Assembly: GCA_905221605.1 (NCBI GenBank)
Contig: CAJNDS010002732.1
Location: 25,001 to 89,000 of the forward strand
Origin: Symbiodinium natans
Taxonomy: Eukaryota; Sar; Dinophyceae; Suessiales; Symbiodiniaceae
DNA length: 64,000 nucleotides
Direction: 5' to 3'
Shown here: piece by piece, positions 22,045 to 32,366 of the stretch
How positions within the stretch are numbered: the first letter of the stretch is position 1
Layout of the letters: each line of letters opens with the position of its first letter
Translations under genes and position numbers: made by a program
Notes under the pieces: generated by a model
What the model was told of the DNA's origin: nothing
The model's input: only the letters and a program-made list of their open reading frames with translations
Database searches by the model: none

Positions 22045-22302
22045 ATGGCCTCCGCACCACCCTCGGCTGAAGAGCTGGAAGCCACGAAGAGTGCGCTGCA
22101 CGCTGCTCCGCCGCCACCCCCGAAAAGTGGCGTTGACCCAACAGTCTTGGCCATCTACCAGGCAACATTTGATCGTGACTTCCCAGTAGGGGGAATGGCG
22201 CTGGTATGCGCGACTCTGGGTCTGGACACTGAGAAGTACCCAAAGTACTTGGGGTGCACTTCCAAGGAGGAGTTCACCGAGATGTCCCTGGGCGCTGTCT
22301 GA
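22045..22302 (+). CDS. Small protein or first exon, Pro-rich N-terminus
   Basis: The ATG at 22,045 lies in a strong context (GGCCATGG). The 85-codon frame has an acidic/Pro start (SAEELEATKSALHAAPPPPP) and a folded-looking second half (DPTVLAIYQATFDRDF, CATLGLDTEKYPKYLG). A possible donor GCGCTG|GTATGC at about 22,203 would make it a first exon. No domain recognised. Confidence 0.45.
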   Translation: MASAPPSAEELEATKSALHAAPPPPPKSGVDPTVLAIYQATFDRDFPVGGMALVCATLGLDTEKYPKYLGCTSKEEFTEMSLGAV

Positions 22303-22510
22303 CCCTCCGCGACCTTGTGGACCTTGCAAGGCTGATGTGCGCAGCACCGAAGTGCACAAATGAGCCGATGGCCGCAGTATCACAGCGAATCACAAACCTA
22401 CTCTCATCGCTTGAACCCAAGCAGCCTTGAGCATCAGTGGCGAAAACAAGGTCAGATGCATCTCCAGCACCTCCTTGCTCTGCGTGGTTTCTTTGCTTCT
22501 AACCCCGACA

Positions 22511-22670
22511 TCTCCCTCTCTGTCTCTCTCTGTTCTGTTGGTCTGCCTGCGAGTCCGTACATCAGTTTTCTTTCCCTTTCTCTCTCTCTCTCTCTCTCTC
22601 TCGCTCTCTTGGTGTGCGTGCATGTGGAGAGAGAAAGAGAGTGAGAGTGTGTGTGTGTGTGTGTGTGTCA
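22511..22670. repeat. CT and GT microsatellites
   Basis: Pyrimidine-rich tract with (CT)n at 22,579-22,610, then GA-rich and (GT)n at about 22,650-22,669. Confidence 0.9.
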
Positions 22671-22842
22671 CGTCCAAAGCAGTATGGCGAGATCAGCAGT
22701 GGTAATGGTCCCCACACCTCCTGGAAAGTCTGAGGTGAACTAGCCGATGACATGTCATGACCATCTTGCTGCTTGTTTCTTACTCTTTTCCCGACGATCC
22801 TGCCGGCGTGGTGCCAGTTCACGGCAGCAATGACAAAAGACG

Positions 22843-23011
22843 TTGCAGGGAAGGCCCTACGTTGCCGCCACATGCACAGGCAACAGCGTGGGAAAGCTGC
22901 CCAAAACCGTCACATGCAGCCAATGCATGCCGATGCAGGACTGTAGTATTCAAGTTCCAGAGTATAACATGACGACAAATCGAGCATGTCGACCTACCTC
23001 GACAACTTGTA
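22843..23011 (+). CDS. Cys-rich exon, TNFR/EGF-like spacing
   Basis: The frame contains CTGNSVGKLPKTVTCSQC, then MPMQDCSIQVPEYN, then TNRACRPTSTTC. Six Cys with spacing C-x14-C-x2-C and CR..C resemble the small disulfide modules of protist surface proteins. A GTAAGT donor follows at 23,010. Family not determined; similar exons before or after could not be located with confidence. Confidence 0.45.
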
Positions 23012-23109
23012 AGTCAGTTCCAGTCCCGGCCCCGCCCAGATGGCCCTCGACACCACGAGCAGCCGGTCCGCTATTCGCGCGAGGTTCGAGATGGCGAGCG
23101 CGCAATGAA

Positions 23110-25453
23110 TGATCATGACAGCAGGCCCGGGGCGAAGGAAGGGGCGCTCCAGTGCTGGATGTCACGTGAAATCCGTGCTGCTTGAAATTGCAGATGTGCG
23201 ACCAGTCCGGGGCGCGGTGCCACTGCGTGCTTCCAGGCTTATGACGTACAGCACCGGTGATCCCTACCTGGCAAAGCGTCGCCTGCCTTGTGCCACAAGG
23301 AGTGGAGGGCCGCGACTGAGCGGCCTCCGCTCCCAGCTGCGTTCCATTTGGCCCACGTCGGCCGATGCGCGGGCAGGTGCCAGGGCAGCTGTAAGCATGA
23401 GTGGCGCATATCGCTCCAAGTCCGTCAGGGGCAGGGCGGTACACTTCGTTATGCCATGCAAGGCCTCTGGGCCCAACGTGTTGGGACGCGGATGTTGGGC
23501 CTTGCAAATAGCAACACGTTGAACACGTCCTGCGCGTTCAGGCATGCTGCAGTCCACGCATCGTTACCCAATGGCGACGTCGCAGCCCAAGCGGGGCCCG
23601 GACATGACGAGGTCCAGGCGCCGGCGTTCGCCAGGAGGAACGCCAGGCTGGCTTTTTGGGCCGACGGCCTGCGACGCGGACCCATGCCCTCTCCACCATA
23701 CCATGAAGGCGATGAAGCTGAAGGCTTAAGGCGAACCTCATCGTCGAGCGCAAAGCCATCCGGGTTTGCTTCACATGTTATATTGCCAGTTGCACACGCA
23801 TCTTCCCTTTTCCTCTTTTCAAGACTTCGTGGCGACAGGTGGCCCAACCTAACTCACTTACCACGGGAAGCTTGCTGAAATGTTAAGAATGTGTTGTTGC
23901 ATGTGGGATTGCCAAAACGCGACATCGTTGGCAAATCAGGCGCCACCGGCACAGGCTCAGGCAATGACAACGATTCGCCATTTGCAATCTCCGCTAGCCA
24001 AAGCATTTTGCCATCACCACTATTATGTTACTCATTCCACCATGCTCAAGATTGGCAGCTGCATCTAGCGCAGACGATGGCGCCGGCAATGCAGTATCGG
24101 GCACAAGACTTTTGAACAGTGAGTCCCAAAGGTGACACGCAATGGCGTGGAAAATTCAGCACCAGGCCGTCAAACAACGGAACGGAAATAACGTTTTCCG
24201 AACAATCTGACAGAAGAATGTCAGCTTTGCAACGTGATACACAACGCCGCATCTCACACAGCCACACGTGACACTGGAAGCGGCAGGATCACAAACGCAC
24301 AACCATAGACCCCACGATGTCGGACCTTGAATGCACAAAGTGGGACGGCCAATGGCGCGAAACGCTCAGCAGCCAATCATCGACTGCACAAGCTGCACAT
24401 ATTCGTCACGCGACAAGGACACACATTTCGTGAAGTGGGACACAATTTTCGTGAAGTGAGTCAACTGTGGGGCAGCCGCCTTGTCGCGCGGCCTGACGGC
24501 TGTGTCCCTGCTACGGTGCAGGAAGCGCTCCTGCATGTCGCGTCACTACACCACCAACCGATGCCACGTTGGGCCAAAACTCACCGATCCCACGCGACAG
24601 GCCTAATTACCGCCCCCTGTCTCCTCGAGGCAACCCCGGATGCGCCCGTTGCCGTAAACCGTAAGCCCCACCGCACTTCTCTTGCCAACTTGCGGAGGGC
24701 CCACCGAAGAGCCGCCCCGGGTTCGATGCACATATGACTTCATGTCCCGCGTAGCCTTCCTCAGCACAAAAAAGGCGGAGCTGCCCCGTTGCTGGCTGTG
24801 CACGTGTGCTCGGGACGGAGCTCTGCAAGCCCTCACACGTGTGTTCACGCAGCCGGGGTCGTGAAGGCGAGGGACGCATGTGGGGAACATCAGGATGGCA
24901 TCAGGTCTCCGGGATCGTACGGGGTGTTCCCCGGGTCGGGTCTTCGACATGTTTGGCAGTGGACTCGGCATCAGGTTGTACAGAAACGTGCCCATGCGAG
25001 TTAGCGCGGGGAACCTTCGCTGGCCAACTATGCTGTCTATCAGCCTCGACTATCAGCCTCGATTGCAGTGCCTTGTCAGCATACACTCCTCCAGGCTCCC
25101 AATCTGAGAGAGAGAGACGGGTCCTTGAACGATCGTGTGTCACGATCAGAAAGAACTGAAAGTGAGACAATATGTACATGATCAAACACAAACATCAAGG
25201 AATGCGACGTGAATCAACCATATCAAACCAACAATTTCGACATGAGTTAAGTAAGCATGACAATGTCAAGACACTACTAACATTCAGACGCAAATATATA
25301 CTGTGTGAAAACGCCACTCAGGAAGTGCACTCACATCTCACACGCCGCAGCGGCAAGGCATACATGAGCCACAAATGCAACATTGCGTGCGATACTGCGT
25401 GTGGCATTGAGAGTGGACCCTGGCCCATCACCCATGTACGGATGGTCGGAGCG
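23110..25453. other. No supported gene
   Basis: Long GC-rich open frames at 23.1-23.9 kb on both strands overlap each other and show no domain. 23.9-25.4 kb is AT-richer and motif-free. This is the left flank of the retroelement nest. Confidence 0.4.
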
Positions 25454-26491
25454 GGGGCACAGGAGGCGTGTTTGCAGTTATACGGGGGGCTCAGCTTTGC
25501 GTCGAACCTCGACCGCTATTCGGATGCGTTTCGCCAAGCCGACGCAGCACCGATCCCTCCGGTGCCCGCCACCACGCGTCCTGCCGTCGACGACCCCGGT
25601 GCGCGGCCGTCTGATGGTGACGACGGCCTCAGCTCGCAGGACGACGAGGTCGCTGCCGCTGTTTCGGAGCGCGCCCCAGGTGCTGCCCAACAACGGCTAG
25701 GCCGAGGTGGAGGGCGTCGTGGCCGCAGAGCCGGGCGCGGAAGCAGGATCCAAGAGTCTCCGGCGCCGGTCGCCGCCCCGTCCGCTGCCGATGCCGCGGC
25801 TGCCGCCGCTGCTCCGACGCAAGCTGAGCAGCGGGTGAGCGCCGCCTCCACAGGCGTGCGCCTCGGCCTTGAGCAGCTCGACGACATCGATCTCGCATCT
25901 GAGCTGCGCCGACAGGCACTCACGCTCCAAAGCGCTCCAACCCAGCTCCGCGGCGTCCTCCGCTTCGCGCTGCGGACAGGGTTGGAGCAAGCCGTCTCCG
26001 GCGCTGGGCCGGATGCCGCTGCACGCGGTTGGAAGCTTTTCTTCCTCGCGCCCCGCATGCTCCTGCACCGCGAGCCCGGCCAGTCACGCATCGAGCCCGC
26101 CGAGATCGAGCGCCGCGCGGATGCTTTCCGCCGCGGCGAGTGGCCCTCCCTTCTCCGTGCAGCCTGCCCCTCCACTCCCGCGCGGCCTGCCCAACGCTCG
26201 CCCGCAGAGGATGAATCCGACCGTCGCGCGGCGCGGGCTGCAGCGCTCGTCCACCTCGGAGAGCTCTCCGCAGCGAGTCGGGCTCTCACGGCCGAGCCGC
26301 TCGCCGACAGCAACGAGGCCACGCTGGCCGAATTGCGGGATCCCAGCCGCCGACCCCAAACGCCAGTGGTGCCGCTCAGCCCGGCGGTGCTCAACCATGT
26401 CGCGGAGCCATGTCCCATGCCAGACACGTTGCTGCTGGCCAATCTGCGTTCAGCTCGGCGAGGGTCGGCGGCGGGCCCTTCCGGCATGACG
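25454..26491 (+). mobile_element. Left half of an old 5'-truncated non-LTR element
   Basis: Near-identical to 28,330-29,904 of the full-length copy once that copy's 540-bp insertion is removed. It starts abruptly at GGGGCACAGGAGG and stops at GGCATGACG. The coding frame (GAQEACLQLYGGLSF... to RGSAAGPSGM) is open. The sequence that should follow GACG is AATGAACACC, found instead at 32,367, immediately after the poly-A of the inserted copy. The two halves are therefore one element split by the later insertion. Confidence 0.9.
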
Positions 26492-27066
26492 CTGGGGGGC
26501 CGTAGCCCGCGCCATAGTGTGAGCATCCGGTACCTCCCTTGGGACTGTCTGGCACTGCCCTGTGCGGCATCCAGTCCCCCTCGGTCGAGACCGCCCGGCA
26601 CTGCTCCCGGTCACCCGTGTCCGCCTCCTCGACACTTGCCGTGGCCCCCATTCGGGCCCACTTGCTAGGCCGCCCCTGGCCGCCGGCGCTCCTTGGGCAG
26701 CCGCGGCTGGTGGTGCGCAGCGCCTCGCCTCGTGTTTTTCGTTGCCGCTCTTCTTGTCGGCCGCTGGCCCCCCCGGGGCAGCCGCGGCCAGCAAACAGAT
26801 AGGCGTCGCTTTGTGCCCTCCGGCCGGGGCCTCAGCTTTGTGGTTGGCGCGCGCAGCCGTGCAGCCCCTGCATCGCTGACGCTGCCGGGCTGCATAATAC
26901 TCCTCCATCTGCCTATCCAGTGTTCCGGCCAGTTGGACCAAACTTCTCCGACGGACACTGCTAGCCTGCTTTCCCGTGAGATCAACAAAGCGTGTCGTGT
27001 TGCCGTCAACAAAACGTTTCGTGCGCCTGCGCAGGATCCAGCGCAGATCTACAATTGCACATCCGT

Positions 27067-30000
27067 ATGTCCAGGCGTTCGCGTGATGCCTCTCCCACCT
27101 CCCGCCGCAACGCCGTGCCAGGTGGCAGCGCGCCCCCCGCGGCAGCCGCCGGCCTTGGCAATGCAGGAGGCGCGGCTTCTGTTGTAACGGTGCTGGACGA
27201 CACGCCCCCCAACACCCCACAAGAGTCGGACCTCTCCCTCAACACACCGCCCGCTCTCCCAGCAGCCGACCTGTGTGCCATTTGCCTGGACCCTATGGAC
27301 CTCACAGCCACAGGCGAGGCATCCGCAGTCCTCCACCCAACATGCGCCCGCCACCGTTTGCACCTCGCGTGTCTCGCGCAGCAGCGTGCCCAGTCCGACA
27401 CTCCGGATGACATGCGTTGCCCGGTTTGTGCTGCAAGTGGCTGGGCCGACACCGATGACCAATGGTTGCGAGCGGCCTGTGCGGCACGGGGCATCGAGGC
27501 GCCGACGCGGCTGCCCGCTCCGTCCACCGTGCGCCAGGGGGTGGCGGACTACACGATCCGGACCTTTACGTCCAGCGATGCGCCCGAACCCCTGCCACCA
27601 GCGCATGCGCACGCACTGTGCTGCCACCGCGTCGCTGCCGTGCGGGGGGACGCTGGGGACATCAGTTTTCTGGAGCTTCCGCACCGGCACATGGAGTGGT
27701 CACCCATAGCAGTCCGCGGTGAGGCTGGCGTCCTCGCATGGCGGCTATCGTGGGCTTGTCCGCGGTGCTCGCGAGTTCTTGATTGGGCAGAGGCTGAGGT
27801 GCCCAATGATGCGGGCACACCCTGTCCTGACTGCCGCCGGCTGCGGGGCTGGGAGTTTGACGCCGCCGCTCGCACCGGACATCTGTGCTGCGCATGCGGA
27901 CGGCAACCCCGCCCGATCACCAGGGCACCTGAGGAGCCCAACCGCCCCAATGCTCCTGCCAACAATCTGGTGCCTATGCGCGGGTCGTGGTGCGACGTCA
28001 GCCCGCCTGCAGGGGACCCGTGCTCGGCCACCAACTTCGTTCCGCTCCTGCACGCTGCGTGCGGTACCCTGTCTTCGCAGGCCGCCGAAGCATGGAGCCA
28101 TGATGAGCGCTGTCAGCCGTGGTGGGACGAAGCATGCCACACGCTTCGTCACTCGGCTGCGGTCCCGGCCACCCTGCTTCTGGATGCCTTGCGCGAGGCG
28201 GCTGCCCGGCACCGCGTTCCGCCTCCCCAAACCATCGTCGCCGCCGCCCGGGCCTTGCCTTCCGGAGCTGCGCTGCACTTGAGTTGGGTCGTTCGTCACC
28301 TCGCCACTCCCGACGGCTACATCCATGCAGGGGCACAGGAGGCGTGTTTGCAGTTATACGGGGGGCTCAGCTTTGCGTCCAACCTCGACCGATATTCGGA
28401 TGCGTTTCGCCAAGCCGACGCAGCACCGATCCCTCCGGTGCCCGCCACCACGCGTCCTGCCGTCGACGACCCCGGTGCGCGGCCGTCTGATGGTGACGAC
28501 GGCCTCAGCTCGCAGGACGACGAGGTCGCTGCCGCTGTTTCGGAGCACGCCCCAGGCGCTGCCCAACAACGGCTAGGCCGAGGTGGAGGGCGTCGTGGCC
28601 GCAGAGCCGGGCGCGGAAGCAGGATCCAAGAGCCTCCGGCGCCGGTCGCCGCCCCGTCCGCTGCCGATGCCGCGGCTGCCGCCGCTGCTCCGACGCAAGC
28701 TGAGCAGCGGGTGAGCGCCGCCTCCACAGGCGTGCACCTCGGCCTTGAGCCGCTCGACGACATCGATCTCGCATCTGAGCTGCGCCGACGGGCACTCACG
28801 CTCCAAAGCGCTCCAACCCAGCTCCGCGGCGTCCTCCGCTTCGCGCTGCGGACAGGGTTGGAGCAAGCCGTCTCCGGCGCTGGGCCGGATGCCGCTGCAC
28901 GCGGTTGGAAACTTTTCTTCCTCGCGCCCCGCATGCTCCTGCACCGCGAGCCCGGCCAGTCACGCATCGAGCCTGCCGAGATCGAGCGCCGCGCTGATGT
29001 TTTTTTTTTTTTTTTTTCTCCGACGCCGACTCGTGGTCTCAAGGCCGCATGGGCAGGCGGCTAGTTGCCGCTGCTACGCCCGGCTCCAGGATTCGGTCCA
29101 GCGGCAGCGGCGTGAAGTCCGAGCCTGCCGAGACGCAGGGCGCCTGGCCAAGGGCAGTGGTGCCGACGGCCGCTTGCACAGCGACCGACAGCACGCTCCA
29201 CCACCTTCTTGCCCAGCCCGCTGCCGCTGCTTGCCGAACTGTGGGGGGCGCGCGGCACGCGCGCAAACGGAGCAGATCTCGGACGAACCGCAGCGCGCCT
29301 CCATTCCAGCGCCTCCATTCCAGCGGCCTCCCACTTCGGCCCCGAGCACGACCAGCCTCTGCGGGCCGCCCCTTGCGAGTTCTGGGTAGGTTGCCCGCTT
29401 GCGTCTCTCCGCCACCCGAAGCGCCGCCCCATGGGTCTCCGCCGCGCAAGGCTGTGGTAGACCTGTGCGCGTCAGCGGGGACACGAGGGTGGCATCGCAA
29501 CATAAGGCGAGACCCAGCGGGGTGGCGCCGTAGACGATGCTTTCCGCCGCGGCGAGTGGCCCTCCCTTCTCCGTGCAGCCTGCCCCTCCACTCCCGCGCG
29601 GCCTGCTCAACGCTCGCCCGCAGAGGATGACTCCGACCGTCGCGCGGTGCGGGCTGCAGCGCTCGTCCACCTCGGAGAGCTCTCCGCAGCGAGTCGGGCT
29701 CTCACGGCCGAGCCGCTCGCCGACGGCAACGAGGCCACGCTGGCCGAATTGCGGGATCCCAGCCGCCGACCCCAAACGCCAGTGGTGCCGCTCAGCCCGG
29801 CGGTGCTCAACCATGTCGCGGAGCCATGTCCCATGCCAGACACGTTGCTGCTGGCGAATCTGCGTTCAGCTCGGCGAGGGTCGGCGGCGGGCCCTTCCGG
29901 CATGACGAATGAACACCTTCGTTTGATGTTGGACGACCCCGGTGACTTCAGCCTGCTCCACCAAGCAGCACTCCGGTTCGCCAACGCTGACGTGCCGGCG

Positions 30001-32307
30001 CCTATCCTGGCAGCCGCGCGTGTTGGACGCATCGTCGCGCTCCGGAAGCCGAATGGCCGTGTCCGCGCCCTGGTGGTTGGGGATGTCTTTCGCCGCCTTG
30101 TCGCCCGTACTTTGGCCCAACACTTCGCCGAAGAGCTTCAGGCGGCATGCATGCCCTACCAGTTCGGCCTGAGCACGCGCGCGGGCACCGAGGCGCTCTA
30201 CAAGCTGCTCCAGGTGGCCACGGAGTGCAACCCTCGCGCCACCGTCCTCTCAGTCGACGCGGTTGGGGCATTCGATCATGTATCCCGTCAGGCCATGCTC
30301 GAAGGGCTGCGCTCGCGACCTCAACTTGCCCCGTTGCTGCCGTTCGCCCGCCAATTCTACGGCAGCGAGAGCAGCTACGTGTGGACCGACGACGCCGGCG
30401 CCGAGCACGAGGTCCTGCAAGCCGAGGGCGGAGAGCAGGGTGACCCCCTCATGCCTGCGCTCTATGCGGTGGCCCAACACCCCGCCCTTGAAGCCGTTGC
30501 AGCTGCGCTGCAGCCAGGCGAAGGGGTGTTTGCGTTCTTGGATGACATCTACATCGTCTGCTCCCCAGAGCGCGTCGCCACACTTTATGGTGTCCTCGCC
30601 GCTGCCCTCTGGGATCATGCCCGGGTCCAGCTCAACCAGGGCAAGACCCGTGTTTGGAACGCAGCAGGGGAGGAACCCCCGAACCTCGCTGCACTCCAAC
30701 CTGACCCCAGCTCTGCCACGGGCGTCTGGGTCGGGGCTTGGACCTTGCCCCCCGAGCAGCAAGGGCTCGTCGTGCTCGGTGCGCCCCTAGGCACTGAGGC
30801 ATTTGTGCAACGGCACTTGCGGGACCGGCGCCGCAACCAGGATGCCCTCCTCGAGCGAATCCCCACACTCGGCGACTTGCAGTCGGCCTGGTTGCTGCTG
30901 CTTTTCTGCGCATCAACCCGCGCCAACTACCTCCTCCGTATGCTTCCTCCGCACTGCACCGCCGATTACTCCCGTGAACATGATCGCGCCATCGCCTCGT
31001 GTCTCCGCACCTTGCTTTACGGGGAGGAAGCGCCCGAGCTACCGGCTGCAGCCCTTGCCACGGCGCAGCTACCGCTTGGGTTAGGGGGCCTGGGTCTGCG
31101 ATCTGCCACCTCCGGTGCCCCGGCCGCCTACTGCGCCTCCTGGCAGGATGTCTTTCCTGCGCTGCTCCAGCGCTTCCCGGCTGATGCAGCGCGGCTGCAA
31201 GCTTGCCTCCGTGAGCCGCATGCTGGGATGCCACCAGCCCTTGCCGCCGCCTGCACGGCCGCAACAGGAGTGCGTGATGCTGGCTTTCCGGCGCCTGACT
31301 GGAGCGCTGAGGCCGCGCCTGCCGCGCCTCACCCTCCGCACGGGGACGGCCACCTGCGCGGCTGGCAGCGAGCTGCCGTCGCTGCTTGTGACGAGCGCGC
31401 GCTCGAGACGCACCTTTCTCACCTCACCCCTGCGTCCCGAGCGCTGCTGCTCTCGCAAGCTGGACCCCACTCCGGTCGTGCCCTCACAGTGCTCCCTACG
31501 TCTGCCGCTGTCGCCCTGCCCCCCGACCACCTCCGGGTGCTCCTTCTGCGACGGCTGCGTTTGCCGCTCCCCTTGGCGCCGCGCACCTGTCGTTGCCGAG
31601 GCCGCCTCGACCCGCTGGGAGACCACCGCTCAGCCTGTGCGACGTCCGGTGTGTTGGCATCCAGAGCCCTCCCACTTGAGCACGCGGTCTCCCGCGTCTG
31701 CCGGGAGAGCGGCGCGCGAGTTGCACGCAACGTCAGGCTCGCTGACATGAACATCGATGTTCCTGTCAGCGACGCGCGTTGCATTGAGGTCGTCGCGAAC
31801 GGCCTGCCCCTTTGGCACGGGGCGCAGCTCGCGATTGACGCAACCATCGTCAGCCCGGTTACGCGGGCCGGCGAGCCGCAGCCGGGCGCCGCCGCACGCC
31901 CTGGCGCGGCAGTCCAGGCCGCCGCTCGTCGCAAGCGGCGCCAAACATACCCCGAGCTCGCGAGCGCGCGACGGGCGCGTCTCGTCGTTGTCGGGGTCGA
32001 GGTTGGCGGGCGCTTCGGTGCTGAAGCCGCCTCCTTCCTACGCCACCTCGCGCGGCACCGCGCTTCCAGCCTCCCGCCGCCGCTCCGGGCCGCTGCCAGT
32101 GCCGGCTGGGTCCAGCGCTGGTCCGGCTTCCTCGCGGTCGCCGCTATGCGCGCCTATGCGGCCTCCCTCCTGGAGCTGCCGCCTGGGGGTGACTCTGCGA
32201 TGCGGGAGAGGCGCCTGACCTGCACGAGGTCCTCGCTGAGGTCCGCGGTGGCCCCGCACTGCTCGCAAGCCGCCTCCCGGCGCCTCGAACCGGCCCGTAG
32301 TTGGTAG
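27067..32307 (+). CDS. Retrotransposon polyprotein: RING-H2 + reverse transcriptase + RLE nuclease
   Basis: The first ATG is at 27,067; the frame is open upstream to a GTG at 26,992. Without the 540-bp insertion at 28,996-29,535 the frame is continuous, about 1,566 residues. In order: a RING-H2 finger at 27,274-27,429 (C-x2-C-x19-C-x2-H-x2-H-x2-C-x15-C-x2-C); a second Cys cluster at about 27,755-27,900 (two CxxC pairs plus CCxxC); an Ala/Arg-rich linker; RT with motif A DAVGAFD at 30,256-30,276, motif B GGEQGDP at ~30,427, motif C FLDD at 30,535-30,546 and VLGAPLG; a C-x-C-x9-H-x3-C knuckle at ~31,588; and a PD-(D/E)XK-like RLE segment (LADMNIDVP...LAIDATIVSP...KRRQTYPEL...VGVEVGGRFG) at 31,738-32,010. 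FLDD replaces the commoner YADD. The last ~38 residues are out of frame relative to the sister copy. Confidence 0.85.
28996..29539 (-). mobile_element. Antisense 3' fragment of a different RLE element
   Basis: Inserted between GATG (28,996-28,999) and GATG (29,536-29,539), a 4-bp duplication. A T17 run at 29,000-29,016 is the poly-A tail read from the minus strand. The minus strand encodes the end of an RLE domain (CCDATLVSPLTR...RKRATYPEL...VVLGAEVGGRW), homologous to but clearly divergent from the host element. It is a 5'-truncated insertion that breaks the host polyprotein frame with stops (first at 29,062). Confidence 0.85.
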
Positions 32308-32366
32308 GCTTCTTGCACAGGGACCGCGGCGACCGTTCGTAAAAAGGCGTGGGGGCAAAAAAAAAA

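Larger units (their letters stand above)
26492..32366 (+). mobile_element. Near-full-length RLE-type non-LTR retrotransposon
   Basis: 5.9 kb unit: about 575 bp 5' UTR, one long coding frame, a short 3' UTR (GCGACCGTTCGT) and an A-rich tail ending in A12 (interrupted by GGCGTGGGGGC). It sits exactly between GACG and AATGAAC of an older copy, with neither an evident target duplication nor a deletion. It contains a 540-bp antisense insertion at 29 kb. Little divergence from the older copy shows both belong to one subfamily. Confidence 0.85.

Noticed and set aside
22950-23507. 185-codon minus-strand gene
   Set aside because: No domain, Pro/Gly/Arg-rich composition typical of antisense GC-rich DNA, and opposite to every supported gene.
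25516-26601. 361-codon minus-strand open frame, and similar long minus frames at 28,317-29,042 and elsewhere in the retroelement
   Set aside because: Antisense shadow of the GC-rich retrotransposon coding strand; the + frame carries the domains.
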